DNA of 64,000 bases from Prevotella sp. (lineage in GTDB: Bacteria; Bacteroidota; Bacteroidia; Bacteroidales; Bacteroidaceae), in assembly GCA_022641735.1 (NCBI GenBank), contig JALCDQ010000009.1:24536-88535 (forward strand). The letters are read 5' to 3'. Positions 55,357 to 63,996 of the stretch are shown piece by piece. The notes beneath the pieces were generated by a model, which made no database searches, was not told where the DNA came from, and saw nothing but the letters and a program-made list of their open reading frames with translations. Every line of letters starts with the position of its first letter. The stretch's first letter is position 1. A program made the position numbers and the translations under genes.

Positions 55357-56364
55357 TTATTCTCTGAAGAGCTTCCGCGCATATTCGATGAGGGTGTCCT
55401 TGCCTCTGAGGAAGTCGGCATCGGTGAGGCTGACCGTATCGTTAGGGTCGATGCCGAACTCGGTGCTCTGCTGATTCTTGTCATACATCGGGCACGCTGA
55501 GAAGCGGATGCTCCAGCCATTAGGCAGCTCACTGGAGAACGGCATGCCGGCGCCTCCGCCCGTCTTGTCGCCCACGATGGTCACGTGAGGACAGCACTTC
55601 ATGTATTTCACAAACTCATTGGCGGCACTGAAGACCTGCCGATTGGTGAGCACGACGACGGGCTTCTGCCATCTCAGGCTCTTGGCGGGCTTGAGCCATT
55701 GCTCTTCCATGGAGGAGAAGTCGGAGTGGCCTTTGCCGGTCTTATGCTGCAGATAGCCCACGAGGAGCTTTTCGTTGGTGAAGCGGGCGGCCAGTTCTTC
55801 GGCACTCGAGATGAGCCCGCCGCTATTGTTGCGGATGTCGATGATGAGCCCGTTGCAAGGAGCGAGATAGGAGAGGATGTCGTCGAGGTTGCCGGAGCCG
55901 AAATCGTTGACAAACGTGGCGCATCTCACATAGCCCACATTATCGTCGAGCACCCGATAGGAAAGGCCTGAGGCGATGCGGTAGTCGGTGCCCAGATACT
56001 TATTCAATAAGGTGTCGGAGAAGTTGCTGGGATAGTCTTCATGCCAACTCCAGTTGCGCGCCACGTCGAAGCTCGAATAGATGTTCACGTGGCCGTCTCT
56101 GAGCTCGCCGAGCATATTGCTCAGCACCTCGAACAACTGGGTGTCCGACATGCCGGAGTTTATCATCTTCGCATAGCGGTCGTGCACTTCATTCCAGTCA
56201 AGACCATACGCCTTCGCCTTATAGTCGAAGAAGCAGTAATGCTCATCCATGATTTTCCAGAGCGCCTCGAAGTTGCCGTTCTGATTGTCGGCATACTGGT
56301 CTTCGTCCACGCATCCCGCAAAGAGGAGGCAGAGCGGCAAGAGCAGGAGATAAATCTTTTTCAT
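55357..56364 (-). CDS. S41-family peptidase lipoprotein
   Basis: A 335-residue lipoprotein (LLFAGC, Cys near residue 17). The tail-specific protease domain shows FVNDFGSGNLDDILSYL, GLIIDIRNNSGG (about 190), VVLTNRQVFSAANEFV with the catalytic Ser in FSAAN (about 260), and VGDKTGGGAGM with the likely Lys. There is no evident PDZ domain. The frame continues to 56553, but the ATG at 56364 gives the lipoprotein signal and overlaps the DUF3316 stop (ATGA). Likely role is peptide cleavage in the envelope; the target is unknown. Confidence 0.9.
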   Translation of the reverse strand: MKKIYLLLLPLCLLFAGCVDEDQYADNQNGNFEALWKIMDEHYCFFDYKAKAYGLDWNEVHDRYAKMINSGMSDTQLFEVLSNMLGELRDGHVNIYSSFDVARNWSWHEDYPSNFSDTLLNKYLGTDYRIASGLSYRVLDDNVGYVRCATFVNDFGSGNLDDILSYLAPCNGLIIDIRNNSGGLISSAEELAARFTNEKLLVGYLQHKTGKGHSDFSSMEEQWLKPAKSLRWQKPVVVLTNRQVFSAANEFVKYMKCCPHVTIVGDKTGGGAGMPFSSELPNGWSIRFSACPMYDKNQQSTEFGIDPNDTVSLTDADFLRGKDTLIEYARKLFRE

Positions 56365-57164
56365 GGGCGCATCTTGATTAAGGAGAACTTCCTCACCACG
56401 CCGATGACGAGCGCATGGGTGTAGATGTGGTTCTTCAGATTGTTCACTCGGGCTTGCTGATAGTCGCCCATATATCCGATGCGGAAGGTGGTCTTCCAAA
56501 GGGTGAAGTCGAAGGTGAGCATCTGCCGCAGTGAGGGCGCGTTGCCTATCCACGTGGGCACCACGTTATGGTCATAGTTGCCCTTGGAGAAAATCTCATA
56601 GTAAGACTGCCCGTAGTTAGGAGAGAACATCACGCCCAGTAGAGGCACGCTGAGTTCATAGCGCAAGGTGTGAGGGCTGTTTTTGATATTGAACCTGTAA
56701 GCGGCTTCTATCGCCGGGGTGATGTTCAGATAGGCGCGCGCTTGAGCAGGGTTGTTGCTGTTGCGCGTGTTATAGATGAAACCGAGGTTGGCGTCGATGT
56801 TGCCACCGGCACCCACGGTGAATTTCTCGTTGCTGAAGATGAGCCAATGCCAGCCATACTGGAAGTTGTACATGCCCGCCATCTCGCCGCCGTCGCCCGA
56901 ACGGTTGTCGGCATAAGAGACGCTGCCTTGATGGATAATCTCTCGATAGAGGCGGTTGCCCTTCTTCTCACGGAAGGTCTGCGAGATGTAGCGCAGCTCC
57001 GTTCCTTGATATTTCTCTGGCGAAAGATAGGTGTCGAGGATGTTCGTGCTTCCGATGCCCATCATCTTGGTGTTGGTGATGATTTTGTCGTCTTGTGCCT
57101 TCACCGTCATAGCGGAAAGCGCGAGAAGCAGGGCGGCGAGGAATAGCTTACTGATTGTCGTCAT
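56361..57164 (-). CDS. DUF3316 family protein, probable outer-membrane barrel
   Basis: A 267-residue exported protein (signal peptide about 1-23, MTVKAQ). It matches the DUF3316 style: GIGSTNILDTYLSPEKYQGTELRYISQTFREK, MYNFQYGWHWLIFSNEKFTVGAGGNIDANLGFIYNTRN, amphipathic strands throughout and THALVIGVVRKF at the end. Many strands suggest an outer-membrane barrel. Its start lies 17 bp inside the 3' end of parC and it overlaps the S41 peptidase by four bases, so all are co-transcribed. Function unknown. Confidence 0.85.
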   Translation of the reverse strand: MTTISKLFLAALLLALSAMTVKAQDDKIITNTKMMGIGSTNILDTYLSPEKYQGTELRYISQTFREKKGNRLYREIIHQGSVSYADNRSGDGGEMAGMYNFQYGWHWLIFSNEKFTVGAGGNIDANLGFIYNTRNSNNPAQARAYLNITPAIEAAYRFNIKNSPHTLRYELSVPLLGVMFSPNYGQSYYEIFSKGNYDHNVVPTWIGNAPSLRQMLTFDFTLWKTTFRIGYMGDYQQARVNNLKNHIYTHALVIGVVRKFSLIKMRP

Positions 57165-59916
57165 CTGAGAATAGACTTAGTTCTTCACTCTTCTTTTCTT
57201 TTTCTTTGGCAGTGGACTGCTTCGTCTCCTCTTCAGGCTCTGAGGCAGTCTTGGTCTCTTCTTTCTCTTCAGGGTTTTCGGGCTCTTCAGGCTCTTCGGA
57301 GGCAGTCTCCTGCTCTTCCTCTTCACCCTCAGCGTCGTCAGACTCCACTTCTGGTTCAGGGAAACGGGTAGGCTCCAGCTCTTCCACTGACTCTATTTCC
57401 CATTGAGCCAGTCGCTTGCCTTTGGCCTTCACGCTCTTTACGGAAATGAAGTCGTCGACTTCTATCTCCAAAGCGGGGCGCACGCTGTCGGCTCCTCCGA
57501 AGTTGACTTTGATGCGCGGATATACCTGCGTGGTGAGCAACAGCAATTGATTGTCGGGATTCTCTCCGAGATAGTTCTGATGCTTGCGTGCATACTCCAT
57601 GAGGAAGCGCTTCACATAGACGCGGTTGTCGTTGTCGGCATCGGTGAGCACAGCCGTCCACACCTTGTCGGCATTCCATTTTTCAAGGATTCGGATGTTA
57701 TCCTCATAGTGGTTGTTGACATCGAAATTGGTGAAATAGAACTCCCCGTTGTCGAGCACCACGAGTATCTTGTCGTCTTCATTGAATTCTCCCAAATAGC
57801 GTCCGTGCTCCTCATAGTTGATGCGGCGCACGTCAGGGTCGTACCACACTTTGCGCCCTCCGAGCGTGGAGTGGCCGTGGCTCTTCAGCGCAATGCGGTG
57901 CACCGACTTCTTGGTGAGCAGATTGCCATGAGCGCTGCGGCTCTTGATGCCGATTTCTGAGAAGTCTCTTTCGAGGAAGAGCGCCTGTCGCTTGTTCTTT
58001 GGGTCGGCATTGAGAATCACCTTGATGGTCTCCGCTTCTCCGTTAGGATTGGCCGTGAAATACATCACCTTAGAGCCCTCTACGCCTTGCGTGAGGTCAT
58101 ATTCGCGGTCGCGCGTGATACTGGTCACCTCAAAGCGTTTGATGTAGCAGTAGCCGTCTTTGCCATTGCGATAGACGGCATTATAGATGGTGCGCTTGTC
58201 GTTCTTCTTGAACACTTGCGCCCAAATGATGCCCTTGCCCACAAAGAGTTTGTCGACTACCTTCACCACCTTATATTTTCCATCCTTATAGAAGAGGATG
58301 ATGTCGTCGAGGTCGGAGCAGTTGCACACGAACTCGTCTTTCTTCAATCCCGTTCCGATGAAGCCTTCCTGTCGGTTGATATAGAGTTTCTCGTTGGCCT
58401 CCACCACCTTTGTCACCTCGATGGTGTCGAAGTTGCGGAGCTCCGTTTTGCGCGGATGGTCCTTGCCGTATTTCTCTTTGAGGTAGTTAAACCAGTTGAT
58501 GGTCACGTCAGTCATGTGTTTGAGGTCGTGCTCAATCTCCTTGATTTCGGCTTTCGTCTTCCGCATCAGGTCGTCGGCTTTCTCCTTATTATATTTGAGG
58601 ATGCGCTGCATCTTGATTTCAAGCAGTTTGAGAATGTCGTCGGTGGTCACCTCGCGGATGAAGTCTTTCTTGAAAGGCTCCAATTTAGAGTCGATGAAAG
58701 CCACGACGGCATCTTGGCTCTTCGCCTCCTCAAAGGCTTTCTCCTTATAGATGCGCTCCTCGATGAAGATGCGCTCTAAGGAAGAGAAGAAGAGCTGTTC
58801 CTCCAGTTCCTCCTTGCGAATCTGCAATTCGCGCCGCAAGAGCCCCATCGTGCGGTCAGTGCTATGGCGAAGCACGTCGGAAACGGTGAGGAAGTTAGGC
58901 TTATTGTCTTCGATGACGCAGCAGTTAGGCGATATGTTAGTTTCGCAATCGGTGAAAGCAAAGAGGGCATCCATCGTCTTGTCGCTCGACACGCCGGGGA
59001 TGAGATGCAGTTGAATTTCAACACTTCCCGCCGTCATATCCTCCACTTTGCGTATCTTCAGCTTGCCTTTTTCGACGGCTTTGATGATAGAGTCCTCCAG
59101 CGTGGCTGCCGTCTTGCCGAAAGGAATCTCACGGATGACGAGCGTCTTGGCGTCCATCTTCTCGATTTTGGCTCTCACTTTGAGCACTCCGCCACGCTGG
59201 CCGTCGTTGTATTTAGATACGTCGATGGAGCCACCCGTAGGGAAGTCGGGATATAACTGGAAAGGCTCGCCCTTCAGATAACTGATGGCGGCATCGCAAA
59301 GTTCATTCAGATTGTGCGGCAATATCTTGCTGCTCATACCCACGGCAATGCCTTCAGCGCCTTGCGCTAACAGCAAGGGGAACTTCACCGGAAGGGTGAT
59401 AGGCTCTTTATTGCGCCCGTCGTAAGAGAGTTGCCATTCGGTGGTCTTAGGGTTGAAAACCGTTTCAAGGGCAAACTTCGAGAGCTTTGCCTCTATATAT
59501 CGGGGAGCAGCGGCACGGTCGCCCGTGAGAATGTTGCCCCAGTTTCCCTGCGTGTCGATGAGCAGTTCCTTCTGTCCTAACTGCACGAGAGCATCTCCGA
59601 TGGAGGCATCTCCATGCGGATGGAATTTCATGGTCTCACCTACGATGTTGGCCACTTTGTTGTTGCGCCCGTCATCCATGCGCTTCATGGTGTGCAGAAT
59701 GCGTCGTTGCACCGGCTTCAAACCGTCGTCGATGTGCGGCACTGCACGTTCAAGAATCACATAACTGGCATAATCGAGGAACCAGTTCTTATACATTCCA
59801 CTCAGATGATGCACTGCTGAGGCGTCGAAGCGGTCGGCAGGTTTATAGTCGGAATGTGAGTCTTCGGTCAATCCCTCGTCTTCCAATTCCTCGTCTTTGA
59901 TGTTTTCGTCGTCCAT
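57148..59916 (-). CDS. parC: DNA topoisomerase IV / gyrase subunit A (ParC type)
   Basis: A 922-residue subunit. The winged-helix breakage-reunion domain has HPHGDASIGDALVQLGQ (quinolone region, about 99-115) and catalytic Tyr140 in AAAPRY. A long coiled coil and the C-terminal beta-pinwheel follow. No GyrA-box is seen in the C-terminal domain, favouring topoisomerase IV. The last roughly 90 residues are an acidic Glu/Ser/Pro tail, probably disordered. The frame extends to 60033, but a full promoter at 59935-59966 fixes the start at the ATG at 59916. The partner ParE gene is not in the window. Ala104 stands at the Ser83/Ser80 position of the E. coli enzymes. Confidence 0.95.
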   Translation of the reverse strand: MDDENIKDEELEDEGLTEDSHSDYKPADRFDASAVHHLSGMYKNWFLDYASYVILERAVPHIDDGLKPVQRRILHTMKRMDDGRNNKVANIVGETMKFHPHGDASIGDALVQLGQKELLIDTQGNWGNILTGDRAAAPRYIEAKLSKFALETVFNPKTTEWQLSYDGRNKEPITLPVKFPLLLAQGAEGIAVGMSSKILPHNLNELCDAAISYLKGEPFQLYPDFPTGGSIDVSKYNDGQRGGVLKVRAKIEKMDAKTLVIREIPFGKTAATLEDSIIKAVEKGKLKIRKVEDMTAGSVEIQLHLIPGVSSDKTMDALFAFTDCETNISPNCCVIEDNKPNFLTVSDVLRHSTDRTMGLLRRELQIRKEELEEQLFFSSLERIFIEERIYKEKAFEEAKSQDAVVAFIDSKLEPFKKDFIREVTTDDILKLLEIKMQRILKYNKEKADDLMRKTKAEIKEIEHDLKHMTDVTINWFNYLKEKYGKDHPRKTELRNFDTIEVTKVVEANEKLYINRQEGFIGTGLKKDEFVCNCSDLDDIILFYKDGKYKVVKVVDKLFVGKGIIWAQVFKKNDKRTIYNAVYRNGKDGYCYIKRFEVTSITRDREYDLTQGVEGSKVMYFTANPNGEAETIKVILNADPKNKRQALFLERDFSEIGIKSRSAHGNLLTKKSVHRIALKSHGHSTLGGRKVWYDPDVRRINYEEHGRYLGEFNEDDKILVVLDNGEFYFTNFDVNNHYEDNIRILEKWNADKVWTAVLTDADNDNRVYVKRFLMEYARKHQNYLGENPDNQLLLLTTQVYPRIKVNFGGADSVRPALEIEVDDFISVKSVKAKGKRLAQWEIESVEELEPTRFPEPEVESDDAEGEEEEQETASEEPEEPENPEEKEETKTASEPEEETKQSTAKEKEKKSEELSLFSDDDNQ

Positions 59917-59934
59917 AGAATTAATAATATGATG

Positions 59935-59966
59935 CAAAGGTAATAGAAAAAATTGATAAAACCAAA
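59935..59966 (-). promoter_or_regulatory. Promoter of parC operon
   Basis: On the minus strand TTTG (59966-59963), exactly 20 bp, then TACCTTTG (59942-59935), 18 bp before the ATG. This is a complete -33/-7 pair. Confidence 0.88.
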
Positions 59967-60153
59967 TAATTATCGTTTTAACAGATTGGAAAATATGATA
60001 AAAGAAGCGCAATGGAAACCTCTTGGAAGGCATTCAGAGCCTTCCAATTAAGTTTGCATCATATTCTCCGCAAATGCCATAGGCAAAAAGGACGGCAGCC
60101 GTTTATTCTTTCGTTACCGTTGACATTTACTGTTTCTATTCGGCATTTGAATT

Positions 60154-60241
60154 GTAAACGACGGCTTTTTACAAGGCAAACGACGGTTGTCTATGAGGTA
60201 AACAATCATTGTTTACAACGCAAACAACCGTCTTTTACATT
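60154..60241. repeat. 22-bp periodic intergenic array I (most regular copy)
   Basis: Four units in exact register start at 60154, 60176, 60198 and 60220: GTAAA-CGACGGCTT-TTTAC, GCAAA-CGACGGTTG-TCTAT, GTAAA-CAATCATTG-TTTAC and GCAAA-CAACCGTCT-TTTAC, each plus three bases. The third unit is a perfect palindrome with 8-bp arms and a TCA centre. The fourth core is the reverse complement of the array-B type, so units occur in both orientations. It fills part of the 404-bp gap upstream of parC. Confidence 0.93.
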
Positions 60242-60278
60242 GCCCCGCTTGTTGCCGACAAGCAGGGCATTTCTCTTT
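60242..60278. terminator. Hairpin beside array I, possible terminator
   Basis: GCCCCGCTTGT pairs with ACAAGCAGGGC (one mismatch) around TGCCG; a T-rich stretch follows on the plus side only. It is 43 bp after the TonB-receptor stop (minus strand), where a terminator is expected, but no T-run follows on that strand. Confidence 0.4.
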
Positions 60279-60320
60279 ATCTTGTCAAACCGCGAAGCTC
60301 CTATCAGATTCTTGTGGTTT

Positions 60321-62888
60321 TTATTTGATACCATTTTCGTTATCACTGTTCTCGAGAACTCGTTTGCTGGTTTGATACTTTCGACCATGCGATAAGTTAT
60401 AGCTAAAGGTAAGGTAAACCATGTTCCCGTTATCCTTTATATAGACAGGAGCATCGGATTGATAGTATTTGCTCTTCGTAACACTCTTATAATCAAATCC
60501 TTGCGCGTATCCTAAGAGTATGCACCCTACACCTATCTGGAGGTTCTTCCATTTGTAGTCGGCCTCAAAGTCGGAGCTTCTTTCGCCACCCGTCATGGTC
60601 TCTCCCATAAAACTTTTAGGTTGCGTGGTAAACTGATAAGAAACATCCCAGTTGCCCAGCATCAAGTCAGCCGAGGCTCCCCATGTCCAATGAGCGAATT
60701 TGTGAGAATAGTCAAGGCCCATGCTATGAGCATTTTCATACATTCCGAAAGGACTGAAAGTCAGTACATCGGGAATAATATTTACATTGCCGAAAAATTG
60801 AAAGGTGTGTTTCTTGTAGTTTTTCTGATTGAGATACTGGGTGACTATGAGATAGCTGCCATCTGTCTGTTGCTGGGGAATGTAGCTTTCCATGATGATG
60901 TCGGGTGCTGTCGAATAGGAATAGCGGGCATTGAGTTGAACATACTTGTTATTCCAACTAATGCCAAGTTTATTGGTAAACTTATTGTAAGGCTTCAACC
61001 CTGAATTACCAACATCGCACATCAAGTCGTTATGTTGTTGGCGAACAGAGGTGAGGTCGGCCAATGAAGGCGTATTAGGGAAGATGTTAAATGAATAATT
61101 GACCGACACGTTCTTCATGATATTCGTCGACAATGAGAGTTGAGGACGGAAAGTCCATTTGGAATAACCCAAATCACCTTGATGGGCATAAACTCGCTTT
61201 GTGCCTACTCCTAACTGGTAATTTATCTTTTTCAGCGTGCCTTCAATCTGAGCAAAGGCATAATAATTGCTGGTATGGAGTTGTGCATCGAGATTGTTGG
61301 AGCCTGTATATTTGTTGTTAGCATACCCCAAATCATAATACATCCCACCGGAAAAGCTCAGTTTGTCGAAGCGCTTTTTATAGATGGCTTCTCCAATCAA
61401 CGAATACTTACGGCCATCCGTTGAATAGCTATAGTCTTCCATTGCAGGGCTGGACATGGATTCTTCAGCATTCCCCTTGTAAAGATACTGCTGCATCATA
61501 TAATGGTGGTCAGTCTTGATATTTGTCCCGACAATGTTGATATCCAATTCCTGATTCTTGGGCATATTCACTGAATAATAGATATCAAATGAAGGTGTTA
61601 TCTCGTTGGCTTTGATTTTGTTGTAAAGATACAAGTCTGGTTTACCCGATTCTTCGGCTATCTGGTTGTTGCCACGTCGAGGGCAGAGCCATGCGCTGAG
61701 CAAGAGCCGGGCGTTGAGCACATATTTGTCGGGATTACTCAAGCTGTAACCCAACTGTACATCATGGGTGTTATACATAAACCCTGTGTTTTGCCCGATA
61801 TAGTTTCTGCTGCGTGAGGTGCCGTCGGGAAACAAATAGGTGGCATGATCATCATAACGGCGCTTATTGTAGTCGCGATAGCTGAATCCATAATCAAGGC
61901 TGAACTCGGATAACTTATAATTATATTTGAAATAAGCTTGTGTATTATTGAACCCTACAGCCACCGCCTGATGGCCGCTTATGCCTGCCACATAGCCGGA
62001 ATAACGTCGCCGTACCACAAAGTTAATGACATTGTCAAGCCCATTCTCGGAATACTTTACACCGGGATTCAAGATATTCTCCACTCTAACCACTTCATCG
62101 GGCTGCAAAGAGAGAAGGTCTGCCGAGGTAGCCTTAATGTCATTGACTCTGATTTGCACACTTCCACCCGAAAGAGACCTGACGCTTCTCAACACCGGGT
62201 CGACAATCAATCCATTGATATTCATCTTTTTCAACAGTTGATAGCCATCGCTGGAGTGCTTGACGACTTCTTTTGTCGGTATCAACAGTTGTCGGTCGGC
62301 CAGATTGATGACTCTGGAGCCTTCTATCGTGACCTCACCTATATATTGCGGGTCTTTGAACATGGCGATTTTACCCACGTTCTCTACATTCATTCTCTTT
62401 ATGATGGTCTTGTAGCCGACATAAGTAAACTTGGCAAGCACGACTTTGTTTTCGCATGGAACTACGAAGTCGCCTGATGCATTGCTTGCTCCTCCGGTGA
62501 TAAAAGAAGAGTCTGAAGGATTGAGCAACGTGACGTTTGCAAATTCAAGGGGTTGCCCTTTCTGGTCAACTACTTTGCCGATGAGCTTCTGCTTTGTCTT
62601 TTGAATACATTCCACGTAAATGTTTTTTCCGTCTATAGTCATCTTTATGGGATAGAATCCGATAATCTGTCGGATTGCATCGGGAACGTTCTGTTTTACA
62701 ATGTGAGTGGTTACGGTGAAGTCTTCCAACTCGTCATAAAGGAACATAATGGAATATTCACTGCTCATGCCGCTGATGGTTTCAAGGGCTTTCGACATGG
62801 ATACGCCGTTGAAAGAGAGAGTAATCTTTTGAGCAAAGGCAGTATGGAGAGTAAGGCACATCAATAGTACCATGATTGTTTTTTTCAT
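60321..62888 (-). CDS. TonB-dependent receptor with N-terminal STN signalling domain
   Basis: An 855-residue outer-membrane protein. It has a signal peptide (about 1-19, TAFAQ), an STN domain (about 25-90, MSKALETISGMSSEYSIMFLYDEL), a carboxypeptidase-regulatory-like domain (about 95-180, LIGKVVDQKGQPLEFANVTLLNP), a plug-like region (about 190-300, VQIRVNDIKATSADLLSLQPDEVVRVENILNPGVKYS) and a barrel to the end. STN domains pass ligand occupancy to an anti-sigma factor. The start overlaps the anti-sigma stop (ATGA, 62885-62888). Together with the upstream ECF sigma this is a cell-surface signalling operon. The ligand is unknown; no SusD partner is present. Confidence 0.9.
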   Translation of the reverse strand: MKKTIMVLLMCLTLHTAFAQKITLSFNGVSMSKALETISGMSSEYSIMFLYDELEDFTVTTHIVKQNVPDAIRQIIGFYPIKMTIDGKNIYVECIQKTKQKLIGKVVDQKGQPLEFANVTLLNPSDSSFITGGASNASGDFVVPCENKVVLAKFTYVGYKTIIKRMNVENVGKIAMFKDPQYIGEVTIEGSRVINLADRQLLIPTKEVVKHSSDGYQLLKKMNINGLIVDPVLRSVRSLSGGSVQIRVNDIKATSADLLSLQPDEVVRVENILNPGVKYSENGLDNVINFVVRRRYSGYVAGISGHQAVAVGFNNTQAYFKYNYKLSEFSLDYGFSYRDYNKRRYDDHATYLFPDGTSRSRNYIGQNTGFMYNTHDVQLGYSLSNPDKYVLNARLLLSAWLCPRRGNNQIAEESGKPDLYLYNKIKANEITPSFDIYYSVNMPKNQELDINIVGTNIKTDHHYMMQQYLYKGNAEESMSSPAMEDYSYSTDGRKYSLIGEAIYKKRFDKLSFSGGMYYDLGYANNKYTGSNNLDAQLHTSNYYAFAQIEGTLKKINYQLGVGTKRVYAHQGDLGYSKWTFRPQLSLSTNIMKNVSVNYSFNIFPNTPSLADLTSVRQQHNDLMCDVGNSGLKPYNKFTNKLGISWNNKYVQLNARYSYSTAPDIIMESYIPQQQTDGSYLIVTQYLNQKNYKKHTFQFFGNVNIIPDVLTFSPFGMYENAHSMGLDYSHKFAHWTWGASADLMLGNWDVSYQFTTQPKSFMGETMTGGERSSDFEADYKWKNLQIGVGCILLGYAQGFDYKSVTKSKYYQSDAPVYIKDNGNMVYLTFSYNLSHGRKYQTSKRVLENSDNENGIK

Positions 62889-63514
62889 TTTACGATGATT
62901 TTATCGTTTTCTACGCTGATGGTGAATTTGTCGAAGTGGTTCATTTTGTCGATGATAGCTTCAAGCGACTCTGCTTGATTCCATTTGAGATAGATGCGTA
63001 CCGACTTCGTGTTTTCATTGGCAAACGACACCTCTTTTCCATAATAGGAGGCCATATCGCCAAGGACCGTTTCCAATTTGGCTTCTCTGTATTCCTTTAT
63101 TTCTGGCTTAGCGGCTATGGTTGAATCATTGGAAACCGTTTCCGCCTTAGTTTGCTTTGCCTCAATTGACTTCAAGGCTTCTGTCGACTGTTGGCCTTCA
63201 TGATGTTGGCTAATGGCTATGGTGGCGTATATAATGCCTGAAATCATCACGAAACCGATGACGGCAGCAGCAATGCGGAGGATGTTTCTATGGCGTATTT
63301 TCATTCTCTTTGTAGCTATCTTGTTCCATTCGGCATCAATATCCTCGTCGCTCAGGTCGTCATTGCGATAGGCATTCTCGGCATCAGCCATGAGATTATA
63401 GGTCTCGCGGTTATCCTCATCCGACATCATGTCTTCTATCTGGCCGTCGCTGTATTCTTCCGGATGTTCCATTGTATGCAACAGAGCATCCATGTCTTTT
63501 TCATTCTTGCTCAT
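62885..63514 (-). CDS. Short FecR-like anti-sigma factor (no FecR domain)
   Basis: A 209-residue single-pass membrane protein. The N-terminal cytoplasmic part (about 1-75, acidic, DMDALLHTMEHPEEYSDGQIEDMMSDED) is followed by one helix (ILRIAAAVIGFVMISGIIYATIAI, about 80-103), a Lys/Ala/Thr-rich linker, and a DUF4974-like C-terminal domain (about 140-209, YREAKLETVLGDMASYYGKEVSFANENTKSVRIYLKW). Typical FecR proteins carry a FecR domain between the helix and DUF4974 and are about 330 residues long; that domain is missing here. It should bind the ECF sigma inside and the receptor STN domain outside. ATGA overlaps join it to both neighbours. Confidence 0.85.
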   Translation of the reverse strand: MSKNEKDMDALLHTMEHPEEYSDGQIEDMMSDEDNRETYNLMADAENAYRNDDLSDEDIDAEWNKIATKRMKIRHRNILRIAAAVIGFVMISGIIYATIAISQHHEGQQSTEALKSIEAKQTKAETVSNDSTIAAKPEIKEYREAKLETVLGDMASYYGKEVSFANENTKSVRIYLKWNQAESLEAIIDKMNHFDKFTISVENDKIIVK

Positions 63515-63996
63515 AATACTCGTTTTTTGATGGTTGTCAATGCTCTTGAAAGACTTTTATAAACTGCTACTTCGCTGATGGATAAATGTTCGGCAATCTC
63601 CCGATATTTCATTCCGTCGCTGAATCTCAGCTTGAATACTTGCTTCTCAGAGGGCGTAAGTTCCTTTTCGGCACATTCCCTTATCTTCTCCAATCGTTGT
63701 TCCACATCAATCGGAAAAAGTTGAATGGGTGAAGTCGAGATGAAGATATGCCTCATCATTCTTTCTTTTGCGCTCAGATGAGAAACAACATCAAGGCATC
63801 GGTTTCTGACGCAAGCAAGCAGAAATGCTTCCTGATTGCTTTCCGGCAGAATCTTTTTGCCATCAAGCAAACCGGAGAATATATCGCTCACAACGTCACG
63901 TGCTTCCTCTGAATCCTTCAGTATGCAGTTGGCCAACCTGCACATCCTTGGGTAATTCGCTCGGAAAAGCCTCTCTATATTATCTTTTTTCGTCAT
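63511..63996 (-). CDS. ECF-type RNA polymerase sigma factor
   Basis: A 161-residue sigma-70-family factor. Region 2 spans about 5-70 (FRANYPRMCRLANCILKDSEEARDVVSDIF, the core-binding and -10 recognition helices). Region 4 spans about 110-160 (ELTPSEKQVFKLRFSDGMKYREIAEHLSISEVAVYKSLSRALTTIKKRVL, a helix-turn-helix for the -35 box). The length is typical of the FecI-like group. It is the first gene of the sigma - anti-sigma - receptor operon and overlaps the anti-sigma gene by four bases. It probably activates this operon and perhaps others; its own promoter lies beyond the window. Confidence 0.95.
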   Translation of the reverse strand: MTKKDNIERLFRANYPRMCRLANCILKDSEEARDVVSDIFSGLLDGKKILPESNQEAFLLACVRNRCLDVVSHLSAKERMMRHIFISTSPIQLFPIDVEQRLEKIRECAEKELTPSEKQVFKLRFSDGMKYREIAEHLSISEVAVYKSLSRALTTIKKRVL

